In this document: one piece after another, positions 23,932-31,811 of the stretch
How the letters are laid out: each line of letters begins with the position of its first letter
Position numbering within the stretch: the stretch's first letter is position 1
Origin: an uncultured Pseudomonadales bacterium
GTDB taxonomy: Bacteria; Pseudomonadota; Gammaproteobacteria; Pseudomonadales; Azotimanducaceae
Reading direction: 5' to 3'
Length of the DNA stretch: 64,000 nucleotides
Assembly: GCA_951813295.1 (NCBI GenBank)
Contig: CATOTI010000002.1
Coordinates: forward strand, 3,606,522-3,670,521
Program-made: the position numbers and the translations under genes
The notes under the pieces: model-generated
What the model saw: the letters and a program-made list of their open reading frames with translations, nothing else
What the model was told of the DNA's origin: nothing
The model's database searches: none

Positions 23932-26004
23932 ATGCAATTTTTCGGGCGTCCCTATCTTCCCCTTCTCGGCAGTATCAGCTTGTTCTGTGTCGGCTTGCCC
24001 GGCGTCTACGCCGCGGAAGCTGCGCCTGACGATGATGTCGATGAAATCGTCGTCACGGCCGAGTTCCGTGAATCGGCGCTCGAGAAGACGCCGACCAGCG
24101 TCGCCGTTCTCACCCTCGAGGATCAGCGCACGCGCACTCAGCATATCGAGGAAGTGCTCGGCCAGATCGCTAACGTCAACTTCTCGAAGGGCGCATCACG
24201 TGCGCGGTTCGTCCAGATTCGTGGCATCGGCGAGCGCGGTCAGTTTTCCGAACCGCTCAACTCCTCGGTAGGACTGATCATCGACGGCGTCGATCTCTCC
24301 GGTATCGGGACGGCGGCGACGCTCTTCGATGTCGAGCAGGTCGAAGTCTTCCGTGGTCCGCAGGGCGCTCTTTACGGTGCAAACGCGCTGGCCGGCTTGA
24401 TCAACGTCGTCACGGCAGCACCGACCGAGGAGTTCAGCACGAGCGTGCGGGCAGACCTCGGTGAATACGGTGCGAGTGGTTTCGGCGTTGCCTTCGCCGG
24501 ACCGCTCGGCGAGACAGCCGGGTTCCGGCTCTCGGCGCAAACCTTTTCCGACGACGGTTTCATGGACAACATCTTTCTCGGCACGGACGACACGGACAAC
24601 CACGACGAACGATCGTTGCGCGGCAAAATCGTCCTGAATCCGTCGGACGATCTGAGTGCGACCTTCGTCGCGGGATACATCGACATCGATAACGGCTACG
24701 ACGCCTTTTCGCTCGACAACAATCGCACCACACGGTCCGACACACCGGGGCGGGATCAGCAGACCACCGCTTTCGGCTCAGTGAAGATCGAGGCCGGCTT
24801 GAATGAAACGACGGTGCTCGAGGCATCCATCGGTTTTGCGTCCTCCGATATCGACTACGGCTACGACGAAGATTGGACGTTCGTCGGCTTCCATCCGTGG
24901 GAGTACTCGTCGACCGACCGCTATCTCCGCGACCGCGAGACGCTGACCGCCGACGTCCGGCTGATCGGTACGACGGACTCGAACCTCGACTGGGTCGCCG
25001 GAATCTACACCTTGCAACAGGACGTCTCGCTCGACCGGCAGTACACCTTCGCCGGGCCGTTTTCGAGCGGCTTCGACATTTCCCGGGTCGCGGCGTACGG
25101 CGAATTGACGGCACCGTTGGGTGATCGCGTGCGGTTGACCGCGGGTCTGCGCGCCGAACGCCACAGCTCGAGCTACTCCGACACGAACCTCGTGACTTTC
25201 GATCCGTCGGATAACCTGCTCGGCGGGCGGGTGGTGCTCGAGATGGATGTGACGAGCGAGTCTCTCGTCTACGGCCTTGTCGCGCGCGGTTACAAGGCCG
25301 GTGGGTTCAACACCAATGGCTCTCTCGACCTCGATCTACGCGAGTTCGATCCGGAGAAGCTCCTGAGTGTCGAGGTCGGCTGGAAAGCCGTTCTCGCGGA
25401 CGGCGCGCTACGCCTGCGCACGGCGGCTTTTCGTATGGAGCGCGACGACGCCCAAGCCGACACATCAATCGTTCGAGTGCGCGCCGATGGCAGCGCCGAA
25501 TTCATCGACTACATCGACAACGCCGTCGAAGGCGTCAATCAGGGCGTCGAGGCGGAACTCACATGGTTTGCGAGTGAGCGCTTGACCGTCGCCGCCTCGG
25601 TGGGTCTGCTCGACGCCGAATTCGACAGCTACGTCAACGGCTCGGGTGATGACCTGACGGGGCGCGATCAAGCCCAGGCGCCGAGCCACCAGTATTTTGT
25701 GAGCGCGGACTACGCGTTTAGCGCTTCGTGGAGCGCAAGCCTGCAGATCGAAGGGCGCGACGATTACTTCTTCTCGAACTCCCACGACCTCGTCGCCGAT
25801 AGCTACGCTTTATGGCACGCCGCCATCGAGTTCCGAGCTGAACGCTGGAGCGTCTCCGCGTGGGGGCGCAATCTCACGGACGAGGACTATTTCGTTCGCG
25901 GCTTCGTGTTCGGCAACGATCCGCGCGACTTCTACGCGACGCGAGGGTGGACGCAACTTGCCGAACCGCGATTGGTCGGCCTCACCGCGCGGGCGTCGTT
26001 CTAG
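23932..26004 (+). CDS. TonB-dependent outer-membrane receptor, probably for thiamine or a thiamine compound
   Basis: Outer-membrane beta-barrel receptor of 690 residues. A signal peptide ends near AAEAAPDDD, the TonB box is DEIVVTA, and the plug domain shows VLGQIANVNF, QIRGIGERGQF and FRGPQGALYGANALAGLINV. The barrel closes with a terminal aromatic residue in GLTARASF. It is the only gene behind the TPP riboswitch, and family precedent exists for thiamine-regulated TonB receptors, so uptake of thiamine, its phosphates or precursors is the natural inference. No cytoplasmic thiamine transporter or biosynthesis gene is in the window, so an inner-membrane partner must lie elsewhere. Confidence 0.88.
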   Translation: MQFFGRPYLPLLGSISLFCVGLPGVYAAEAAPDDDVDEIVVTAEFRESALEKTPTSVAVLTLEDQRTRTQHIEEVLGQIANVNFSKGASRARFVQIRGIGERGQFSEPLNSSVGLIIDGVDLSGIGTAATLFDVEQVEVFRGPQGALYGANALAGLINVVTAAPTEEFSTSVRADLGEYGASGFGVAFAGPLGETAGFRLSAQTFSDDGFMDNIFLGTDDTDNHDERSLRGKIVLNPSDDLSATFVAGYIDIDNGYDAFSLDNNRTTRSDTPGRDQQTTAFGSVKIEAGLNETTVLEASIGFASSDIDYGYDEDWTFVGFHPWEYSSTDRYLRDRETLTADVRLIGTTDSNLDWVAGIYTLQQDVSLDRQYTFAGPFSSGFDISRVAAYGELTAPLGDRVRLTAGLRAERHSSSYSDTNLVTFDPSDNLLGGRVVLEMDVTSESLVYGLVARGYKAGGFNTNGSLDLDLREFDPEKLLSVEVGWKAVLADGALRLRTAAFRMERDDAQADTSIVRVRADGSAEFIDYIDNAVEGVNQGVEAELTWFASERLTVAASVGLLDAEFDSYVNGSGDDLTGRDQAQAPSHQYFVSADYAFSASWSASLQIEGRDDYFFSNSHDLVADSYALWHAAIEFRAERWSVSAWGRNLTDEDYFVRGFVFGNDPRDFYATRGWTQLAEPRLVGLTARASF

Positions 26005-26013
26005 GCTGAGTCT

Positions 26014-26046
26014 GTCGAGAGCGCGTCGCCGAGCGGCGCGCTCGAC
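26014..26046. terminator. Bulged hairpin between convergent genes
   Basis: GTCGAGaGCGCG at 26014-26025 can pair with CGCGCTCGAC at 26037-26046, leaving one bulged A. It lies between the convergent receptor and beta-lactamase-like genes. There is no T tract, so it is at best a weak or Rho-assisted terminator. Confidence 0.4.
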
Positions 26047-26098
26047 ATAACGCCGAACGTCATCGGGTCGGTGCGCTCATCGCGGACCGCTCGATTCG

Positions 26099-26992
26099 CT
26101 AGTTCAGCTCGTCGTTCAGTTGTTGCTGGAAGAGATCCTCGAGCGCTTCGACGGCTGCCTTGAGACCGTCCGGGTCCACAAAGGTTTCGGGGTCGTATGG
26201 CATGTCCGGACGATGCTTCGCGAAGAGGTTGTACTGGGAGCCGTGTGATGAGACCCAGACATCCACCTCCATCTCCTTTTGCTTGTGGAAGGTCATCGCG
26301 AAATCCTCGGCGACGCCCGGGTAAGTCGGGTCGATCAGGAGCTGCTTGCCGGGATTGATCGTGCCCATGTTGACGATCGCGACGCGATACTCGCGTCCGT
26401 CGTCCGTGGTCGTCCACGAATAGCTCGAACTCCCTTCGGTATGCCCCGGGTGGTGGTGCGTCGTGAACTCGATACCACCGAACTCGAAGACTTCGCCGTC
26501 CGCTAGCTGCCGCTCGACCGAGACGGGCTCGAACCGAAACTCGATGCATTGGCCGAAATGTGCATCGCTCGCGCCGCCATCTTCGAGCACGCGGGCGTCG
26601 TCGGGCGTTGCCCACATCTCGGCACCCGTCATCGATTTGATCTCGGCGAAGGCAGCGGTGTGATCGAAATGCGCCTGGGTAGTCAGCAGGAGCTTGATGT
26701 CATCGAGCGAGAATCCCAACGACTCGATGTTGTCCTTGATCTGGGCAGTCGAGTCGGCGAGGCCCGTATTCACGAGCACGTTTCCTTCGTCGGTTGTGAT
26801 GAGAAAGACCGAGAGCCCGGCATTGCCGACGGCGTAGAGATTGCCGACGACGCGGTGTGCCGGATACGGCGCGGTCCAGACCATCGGCCAGCCAGCACCT
26901 TCCTCCATGCATTGTTCGGCGGCGAAGGCGCTCGGGGTGCTGAACAGCACCGCGCTGGTAGTAATTGCGAGTATCGTCGTGATACGTGACAT
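26099..26992 (-). CDS. Subclass B3-like metallo-beta-lactamase fold hydrolase with Gln in the zinc site (GOB-like)
   Basis: Periplasmic metallo-hydrolase of 297 residues, signal peptide to about residue 24 (TPSAFA). The metal motif is QAHFDH (residues 106-111) instead of HAHxDH, followed by HPGHTEG (His184) and SSHGSQ (His250). In subclass B3 numbering this gives Q116, H118, H196 and D120, H121, H263, the arrangement known from GOB enzymes. The context TTQAHFDHTAAFAEI supports B3 membership. Whether it hydrolyses beta-lactams or another ester or lactone is open, since environmental B3-like proteins often have unknown substrates. Converges on the receptor gene. Confidence 0.85.
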   Translation of the reverse strand: MSRITTILAITTSAVLFSTPSAFAAEQCMEEGAGWPMVWTAPYPAHRVVGNLYAVGNAGLSVFLITTDEGNVLVNTGLADSTAQIKDNIESLGFSLDDIKLLLTTQAHFDHTAAFAEIKSMTGAEMWATPDDARVLEDGGASDAHFGQCIEFRFEPVSVERQLADGEVFEFGGIEFTTHHHPGHTEGSSSYSWTTTDDGREYRVAIVNMGTINPGKQLLIDPTYPGVAEDFAMTFHKQKEMEVDVWVSSHGSQYNLFAKHRPDMPYDPETFVDPDGLKAAVEALEDLFQQQLNDELN

Positions 26993-27099
26993 CGATTGGT
27001 TCCTCGCGATGGAAGCGTTCGAGTATTGCCCGACGGCGTCGACGCGGGCAACGAGCGAGGGGGTAGACGATGAATGGCTATGGCGCGAGAGGTGGAATC

Positions 27100-27885
27100 A
27101 TGGGCGAGATCGACATCGGCGACGCAGAGATCGCGTTCTTCAAGGACAACGGCTATCTCGCGATCGACCGGATCTCCACCGATGAAGAGCTCGGGTGGCT
27201 CGGTGAGATTTACGACCGGCTGTTCGCGGAACGCACGGGCGAGGCGAAGGGCCTCTTTTTCGACCTGGCGGGACCGCGCGGGCACGAAGGAACCGAAAGT
27301 CTGCCGCAGGTGCTCGGCCCGGATCTCACCTTTCCCGAACTTCGCGAGAGCCTGTACTTCAGGAACGCCAAACGGCTCGCGGCGAAGCTCCTAGAGGTCG
27401 AGGCGTTGGCCCACACCGGTGGCCACATGATTCTGAAGCCCGCGCGGTTCGGGGCAGAAACACCGTGGCATCAAGACGAGGCGTACTGGAATCCGAGTGA
27501 AATCCCGCAGAGCCTTTCCGTCTGGATGCCGCTCGATCCCGCGACGGTCGAAAGCGGCTGTATGCATTTCGTCCCGGGCTCGCATCGCGAAGACGTGCGT
27601 TGGCACCGCCACATCGACGACAACCCATTAATCCATGGTTTGGTCACCGACGATGTCGACACGAGCCGCGCGGTCGCTTGCCCGATTCCTCCCGGTGGGG
27701 CGACGTTCCACCACTGTCGGACGCTGCACTATGCTGGCGCCAACACGACGGATCGTGCACGTCGCGCCTACGTCATCATCGCCACGGCGGCGTCGGCGAA
27801 ACGAAGTGTTCCCGCCCACCGCCCTTGGCTCAATGACGAGCGTGAAGCCGTCGCGAAGGCGAACATCGACGTTGAGGTTTTCTAG
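27100..27885 (+). CDS. Phytanoyl-CoA dioxygenase (PhyH) family protein
   Basis: Fe(II)/2-oxoglutarate-dependent oxygenase of 261 residues. The iron triad appears as HQD (His124, Asp126) in TPWHQDEAYWNP and a distal His in FHHCRTLHYAGAN, and the Arg of RARRAYV should bind 2-oxoglutarate. Strand VWMPLDPATVESGCMHFVPGSH is typical of the PhyH superfamily. The ATG at 27100 is better than 27070 because GAGAGG precedes it at proper spacing. Substrates of the family include phytanoyl-CoA, phosphonates and many small metabolites, and this one is not resolved. It is a different subtype from the phosphonate-type dioxygenase at 31023. Confidence 0.88.
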   Translation: MGEIDIGDAEIAFFKDNGYLAIDRISTDEELGWLGEIYDRLFAERTGEAKGLFFDLAGPRGHEGTESLPQVLGPDLTFPELRESLYFRNAKRLAAKLLEVEALAHTGGHMILKPARFGAETPWHQDEAYWNPSEIPQSLSVWMPLDPATVESGCMHFVPGSHREDVRWHRHIDDNPLIHGLVTDDVDTSRAVACPIPPGGATFHHCRTLHYAGANTTDRARRAYVIIATAASAKRSVPAHRPWLNDEREAVAKANIDVEVF

Positions 27886-27965
27886 CGGCGGAGCCGCGAT
27901 CGACGGTCCCGAAATAGCGGAGGAAATGGTCGCTGGGTCGCGCCGGTAGTCGACGGTCTGAACCT

Positions 27966-29039
27966 TCAGGCCGCTTCGAGCGGCGAGACGGTGGGAAAGA
28001 ACATCACGCAGTCCGCCTGGCGGGCGAGATCTACCTCCGCGACCGTATTGTAGAGGTGGCCGATGCCGACGATTCCGGATGGTGGCTTCGTCAGCAGGCT
28101 GACCTCGCCGAGTTCGGTCAGGAGCGTCTGATTGAGCGATGAGGCCGGGTAATCGAGCGTCGTCGGCAAGCCTTCGATCGGCTGGCTGTCTTTTCCAGCG
28201 CCGTAGAGCATCCAAACCGCGCGGGTGTCGATACCGCACTCCTGCGTCAGGTAGTGACCGAGTGACGACGCCTGACCGCCGCCCGGGCCGACGCCCGATG
28301 CGGCACCGAATCCGGCATCGTCTTTCGCGAGGTGAAAGGCGTGCGCGAGCACGACGATGAGAAGCGACGGGTCCGTCTGCGAGACCAGCGCTTGGAGGCG
28401 CCGTTTCATGACGTCCTCCCGGAACGCCATGGCGTCTCGCGTCTGCTCGAACTCGGTCGCACCGGCCATCAGACTCAGGTAGCGGAGCGATTCGATCTGG
28501 GCGCGAGGGGGTGTTTCCATCGCCTCGAGTCGCGCGAGTTCATCGAGGAGACTCTCGTTAGGGATCCGTTCTACGGACCCCGCGCCGTCCGCGTCGACGT
28601 CGAACCCGATGAATCGCTCGACCGTGCCCTCGCGATGAAGCGTGGCATAAAGGCGTTCATGCTCCGAGCGCATGCCGGCGTATGGATAGGCAGAGGTTTT
28701 GAATACAGGCGGCCAGTCGTCGCGGTCGCTGCGCTGGCGACCCTTGTCGCCGAAGGTGGCGACTCGGTCGAGATGCCGAGAGTCGCCGTCGCGCAGGTAA
28801 CCGTCGATCTCGATGCCGTCGAGGTGCGCGATTTCCTCGCAGAGGACGAGGGGTTTGCGCCTACCAAGCGCTTCGAGCCACCAGCGGCGAAAGTCCGTCT
28901 TCTCGTGGACAAAATGGTTCGTTTCGCCGAGAAAAACCATCCGCGCCGAGGCGATTTCATCAACGATCGCCGCGGTCGCCGGATCATCGAGCGGTCTGGC
29001 GGATCGAGCCCAGTCGATCAACTCAGTTGCGTCGGGCAT
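27966..29039 (-). CDS. Erythromycin esterase-like (EreA/B superfamily) protein
   Basis: Protein of 357 residues with the erythromycin-esterase/ChaN-type signatures: MVFLGETNHFVHEKTDFRRW, with the conserved Glu-His pair, an acidic VLCEEIAHLDG strand, and LLIVVLAHAFHLAK with another conserved His. In Ere enzymes these Glu and His residues form the active centre that opens macrolide lactones. Many environmental homologues have no known antibiotic activity. It has no signal peptide. Start ATG 29039. Resistance should not be assumed from this call alone; confidence is moderate because the similarity is to motifs rather than to a full alignment. Confidence 0.6.
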   Translation of the reverse strand: MPDATELIDWARSARPLDDPATAAIVDEIASARMVFLGETNHFVHEKTDFRRWWLEALGRRKPLVLCEEIAHLDGIEIDGYLRDGDSRHLDRVATFGDKGRQRSDRDDWPPVFKTSAYPYAGMRSEHERLYATLHREGTVERFIGFDVDADGAGSVERIPNESLLDELARLEAMETPPRAQIESLRYLSLMAGATEFEQTRDAMAFREDVMKRRLQALVSQTDPSLLIVVLAHAFHLAKDDAGFGAASGVGPGGGQASSLGHYLTQECGIDTRAVWMLYGAGKDSQPIEGLPTTLDYPASSLNQTLLTELGEVSLLTKPPSGIVGIGHLYNTVAEVDLARQADCVMFFPTVSPLEAA

Positions 29040-29125
29040 CGGGACAGCTTCACACGGTGCCCCAATTCCGACAACGAAAGATCAGTGCCGACAACGGCTG
29101 AACAGGCCAGGGCTTGGCCACATCA

Positions 29126-29146
29126 CGTCGCCCAAACGGGGCGACG
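29126..29146. repeat. Short hairpin
   Basis: CGTCGCCC-aaacg-GGGCGACG forms a perfect 8-bp stem with a 5-base loop in the gap between two leftward genes. It could slow or stop transcription leaving the small upstream gene, but lacks a T run. Confidence 0.4.
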
Positions 29147-29152
29147 CGCGAT

Positions 29153-29491
29153 CTAGATTTCGTCGATCGAAACGATGGTCTCGGCGACTCTCGCCCGGCG
29201 TTCGCGCACGTCGCGGGTCACGTCGTCGTAGCGTTCACTCACGCGCCCGTCGAAACCCTCCTGGACGTAGAACGGTCGCCAATGCGACATCGGTATCTTC
29301 GTGCGTAGCCGGGCGACGCGCTCGTCAGTGTTTTTCGTGTCGAGGTGGCGTGCCTCTACAGCGTCCATTTCGGCCAGGAGGATCGCGGCGTGAGCGCGAT
29401 CCGCGGATGCCGGCACTGCGATCAACGCGGCGCCGAGGAGGAAACACGCACCGAGTGCGCGTGCGTTGATCGACTGGGTCACAAACTGCAT
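29153..29491 (-). CDS. Small exported protein, unknown
   Basis: I do not recognise this 112-residue protein. It has a clear signal peptide (LGACFLLGAALIAVPASA, cut near residue 30) and a mature part of about 80 residues rich in charged residues, with DAVEARHLDTKNTDERVARL and DVTRDVRERRARVAETI predicted helical. There is no Cys in the mature part and no metal motif. It stands alone: a 34-bp dyad lies upstream at 29574-29607 and a hairpin downstream. Coding is supported by the signal peptide and by normal codon use, and its function is unknown. Confidence 0.55.
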   Translation of the reverse strand: MQFVTQSINARALGACFLLGAALIAVPASADRAHAAILLAEMDAVEARHLDTKNTDERVARLRTKIPMSHWRPFYVQEGFDGRVSERYDDVTRDVRERRARVAETIVSIDEI

Positions 29492-29573
29492 CGACGTCCC
29501 CTCTTGTTAGCAACGATCGATGGGGCCGATGCTGGTCCTTCGCCCTAGGGCGTACAAGAGAAGTTATAGATCG

Positions 29574-29607
29574 TTTGGTCCTTAAGGGATTCCCACTAAG
29601 GACCAAA
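29574..29607. repeat. Long perfect dyad, possible operator
   Basis: TTTGGTCCTTA and TAAGGACCAAA are perfect 11-bp inverted arms with a 12-base centre that itself contains GGGATTCCC. It lies 83 bases upstream of the leftward small exported gene and 33 bases past the end of the leftward membrane gene. T and A runs sit on the outside in the wrong order for an intrinsic terminator, so an operator or a recombination site is more likely. Confidence 0.55.
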
Positions 29608-29639
29608 AACCATGAGCACAGCGGGCAAAAAAATGTTCG

Positions 29640-30344
29640 CTATGAAGACCTTTCGGCAGTACCACTACGCACCACGACTTCGAAGCCGGTGCGCCGCCAT
29701 AGAAGGTAGAGCACGACGTACCACGCCTGCATCAGAAGCGCGGCGATCCACTCGATGCTGTTCTCGATGGGGTCGGAGACGGCTTTGCTCAGCGCCATCT
29801 TCTGCACGAGGTTCACGAGCCCGAGCACAAATGGTGAAAGGCAGAGATAGAGCATGGCGTTTGCGTATCGCTCGAGGACGGGGTCGGCCGCCTTGCGCGC
29901 CTCGGCTAAGAAGGCGGTCGTAAACGCGATCTGAGCCAACGTCGCAGCGGCAAAGTAAAAGTAGATACCGCCGCGGCGCATGAACTCGTACACCGGTTCT
30001 GTCGTGCCTAGAAAGGTGACGTAGACGATGAGCGCCAAAGACGCGATCAGCCCCAGGACGAGCATCACGGCACGTTTCGTCGCGTGTCGATCGGGGCTCA
30101 CGGACTTGAGCCATGCCCAGGCGAAGTACCAGGTACCGGCAAGTACCGTCGCGTAAGGCAGGTGTACGGCGCGAAACAAGAAGCTGCCCGGTGGCTGGCG
30201 TCCTGTCGCGCTGATCGACACGCAGCCGTCGACGTACGGAAAACAGGCCGGGATCGTCTCGTATAAAACACCGATCACCAACGCGACATTGGCACCAAGG
30301 ACCGGGGCGAGCCCGGCGATCAGGGGCAACAGGCGAACGAACAT
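29640..30344 (-). CDS. Frag1/DRAM/Sfk1-like membrane protein
   Basis: Integral membrane protein of 234 residues with about six hydrophobic segments. After the first helix it reads FPYVDGCVSISATGRQPPGSF, close to the P-x-x-S-x-T/S-G-x-x-P-P loop of the Frag1/DRAM/Sfk1 family, then FRAVHLPYATVLAGTWYF. The family is best known in eukaryotes (autophagy, GPI-anchor maturation) and its bacterial members have no assigned role. I chose the Met at 30344, where the first helix begins (MFVRLLPLIAGLAPVLG). A longer frame to 30452 adds a basic, non-homologous tail. It is divergent from the phosphonate HD oxygenase gene. Confidence 0.55.
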   Translation of the reverse strand: MFVRLLPLIAGLAPVLGANVALVIGVLYETIPACFPYVDGCVSISATGRQPPGSFLFRAVHLPYATVLAGTWYFAWAWLKSVSPDRHATKRAVMLVLGLIASLALIVYVTFLGTTEPVYEFMRRGGIYFYFAAATLAQIAFTTAFLAEARKAADPVLERYANAMLYLCLSPFVLGLVNLVQKMALSKAVSDPIENSIEWIAALLMQAWYVVLYLLWRRTGFEVVVRSGTAERSS

Positions 30345-30466
30345 CGGCCAAGAGTAGCGAAACGGGCGGGGAAGCTGCTCAGCAGGGCTCGCCCGGAAGG
30401 GCGCCTTGGAACGATCGCGGGCGAGTGTCACGATGTGAGGTGAAGCAAGCAAGGCCGAGGTGCTCC

Positions 30467-31039
30467 GTGTCGCTGTCGTCCAACCCGGTCAGCCGCGTCG
30501 TGGCGCTTTACGTAGATCTCGGGCATTCCGACTATATCGGCGAGTCTGTGAGTCAGTTGGAGCACGCGGCGCAGGCCGCCGACTGCGCCTTGGCCGAGGG
30601 ACATAGCGACGCCGTCGTCTGCGCGGCTTTTCTGCACGACGTGGGTCATCTCTGCGACGCGAGTGCGGATCGAATGGGCGGCTTCGGAACCGCGGGTCAC
30701 GAGGTGCTGGGGGCTGCTTTCTTACGCGAACTCGGCTTTGGTGCTGAGGTGACGGCGCTCGTCGAAGGCCACGTGGCCGCCAAGCGCTATCTCACTTTCA
30801 AGGACCCGGAGTACTTCACCCAGCTCTCCCCCGCGAGCAAAGCGACGCTCGGCTACCAGGGCGGACCGATGACGAGAGACGAGGCGGCTGACTTCGAGTC
30901 GGACGCGCTCTTCTCCTTGATTCTGGAGCTGCGCACCTGGGACGAAGCGGCCAAGGTGCCGGGTCGGCCGGTGCTGCTCTCCCGCTACGAGGCGATCCTC
31001 GAACGTGGTTGGAACGAGTCCCATGTCGCTGACGGTTGA
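30467..31039 (+). CDS. HD-domain phosphonate oxygenase (PhnZ/TmpB-like)
   Basis: Mixed-valence di-iron HD oxygenase of 190 residues. Family precedent: PhnZ cleaves the C-P bond of the 1-hydroxy-2-aminoethylphosphonate made by PhnY. The sequence has the expected residues with a small offset: YIGE (Tyr23, Glu26), His33 in SQLEHAAQ, His57-Asp58 in FLHDVGH, His78, His102 and Lys106 in GHVAAKRYL, and Asp159 in LRTWDEAAK. QGGPM is another group marker. GAGG stands 6 bases before the GTG at 30467, and the length then matches PhnZ; a longer start at 30425 is unlikely. It overlaps the dioxygenase gene by 17 bases. Confidence 0.88.
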   Translation: MSLSSNPVSRVVALYVDLGHSDYIGESVSQLEHAAQAADCALAEGHSDAVVCAAFLHDVGHLCDASADRMGGFGTAGHEVLGAAFLRELGFGAEVTALVEGHVAAKRYLTFKDPEYFTQLSPASKATLGYQGGPMTRDEAADFESDALFSLILELRTWDEAAKVPGRPVLLSRYEAILERGWNESHVADG

Positions 31040-31796
31040 AGCGCTCGACCACTGGCGCGCCAACGGCTGGTTGTTGCTGCGGGATTACGTGAGCGATGTG
31101 CGAACACTCGATCAGTGGGTGATCGATCTGGCCGCTCGTCCTGAAACGCCAGGCAAGTGGATGAAGTATTTCGAACCGGGTCTAGACGGACGGCGTCAGC
31201 TTTGTCGCGTGGAGAGTTTCCTCGCGTATCACGAAGGTTTCGACGACTTCGTGAATGGAGCGCCAATGCTCGAACTCATCGGCGAATTGCTCGCGGAAGA
31301 GGCGATCCTCTTCAAGGAGAAGATCAACTTCAAGCTGCCGGGCGGCGCGGGTTTCGCACCTCACCAGGACGCGCCCGCGTTCACCTCCTTCGGGCAGTCG
31401 ACGCATGTCACGGCGATGTTGAGCGTCGACGCTACCACGCCGGAAAACGGCTGCCTCGAGATCGCGACACGTCCCGGTGCGGCCGCCACGCTCCCGACGG
31501 CGGAAGACCTCACCATCGCCACCGAGGTAGTCGATCGTCTCGACTGGGTGGCTGTTCCGACGGCGCCGGGTGACCTCTTGCTGTTCGATTCCTATCTGCC
31601 GCATCGGTCGGCGGAGAATCGCTCGTACTCGGCACGACGGGCCGTCTACCTCACCTACGCGAAAGCTGCTGAAGGCGATCATCGGCTCGCCTACTACCGA
31701 AAGAAGCGCGATGTGTTTCCACCGGATTGTGAACGTGAGCCAGGCCGGGACTATGGCCCCGCCGGGGTCTTCAACGTCGGTAATCCCATTCGCTGA
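31023..31796 (+). CDS. 2-aminoethylphosphonate dioxygenase-like protein (PhnY/TmpA-like)
   Basis: Fe(II)/2-oxoglutarate dioxygenase of the PhyH superfamily, 257 residues. It would hydroxylate the carbon next to phosphorus in a 2-aminoethylphosphonate-type substrate, making the PhnZ substrate. The iron ligands are His114 and Asp116 in GGAGFAPHQDAPAF and His194 in YLPHRSAEN, with Arg205/206 for 2-oxoglutarate. KEKINFKLPGG and HVTAMLSVDATTPENGCLEI match phosphonate-type dioxygenases. The overlap with the HD gene indicates obligate co-translation. The true substrate could be 2-aminoethylphosphonate or its trimethylammonium form (TmpA/TmpB); sequence alone does not decide. Confidence 0.85.
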   Translation: MSLTVEALDHWRANGWLLLRDYVSDVRTLDQWVIDLAARPETPGKWMKYFEPGLDGRRQLCRVESFLAYHEGFDDFVNGAPMLELIGELLAEEAILFKEKINFKLPGGAGFAPHQDAPAFTSFGQSTHVTAMLSVDATTPENGCLEIATRPGAAATLPTAEDLTIATEVVDRLDWVAVPTAPGDLLLFDSYLPHRSAENRSYSARRAVYLTYAKAAEGDHRLAYYRKKRDVFPPDCEREPGRDYGPAGVFNVGNPIR

Positions 31797-31811
31797 TCGG
31801 AAAGTTCCTAG

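Noticed and set aside
29574-29607. Intrinsic terminator
   Set aside because: The dyad is strong but no T run follows on either strand in the right position.
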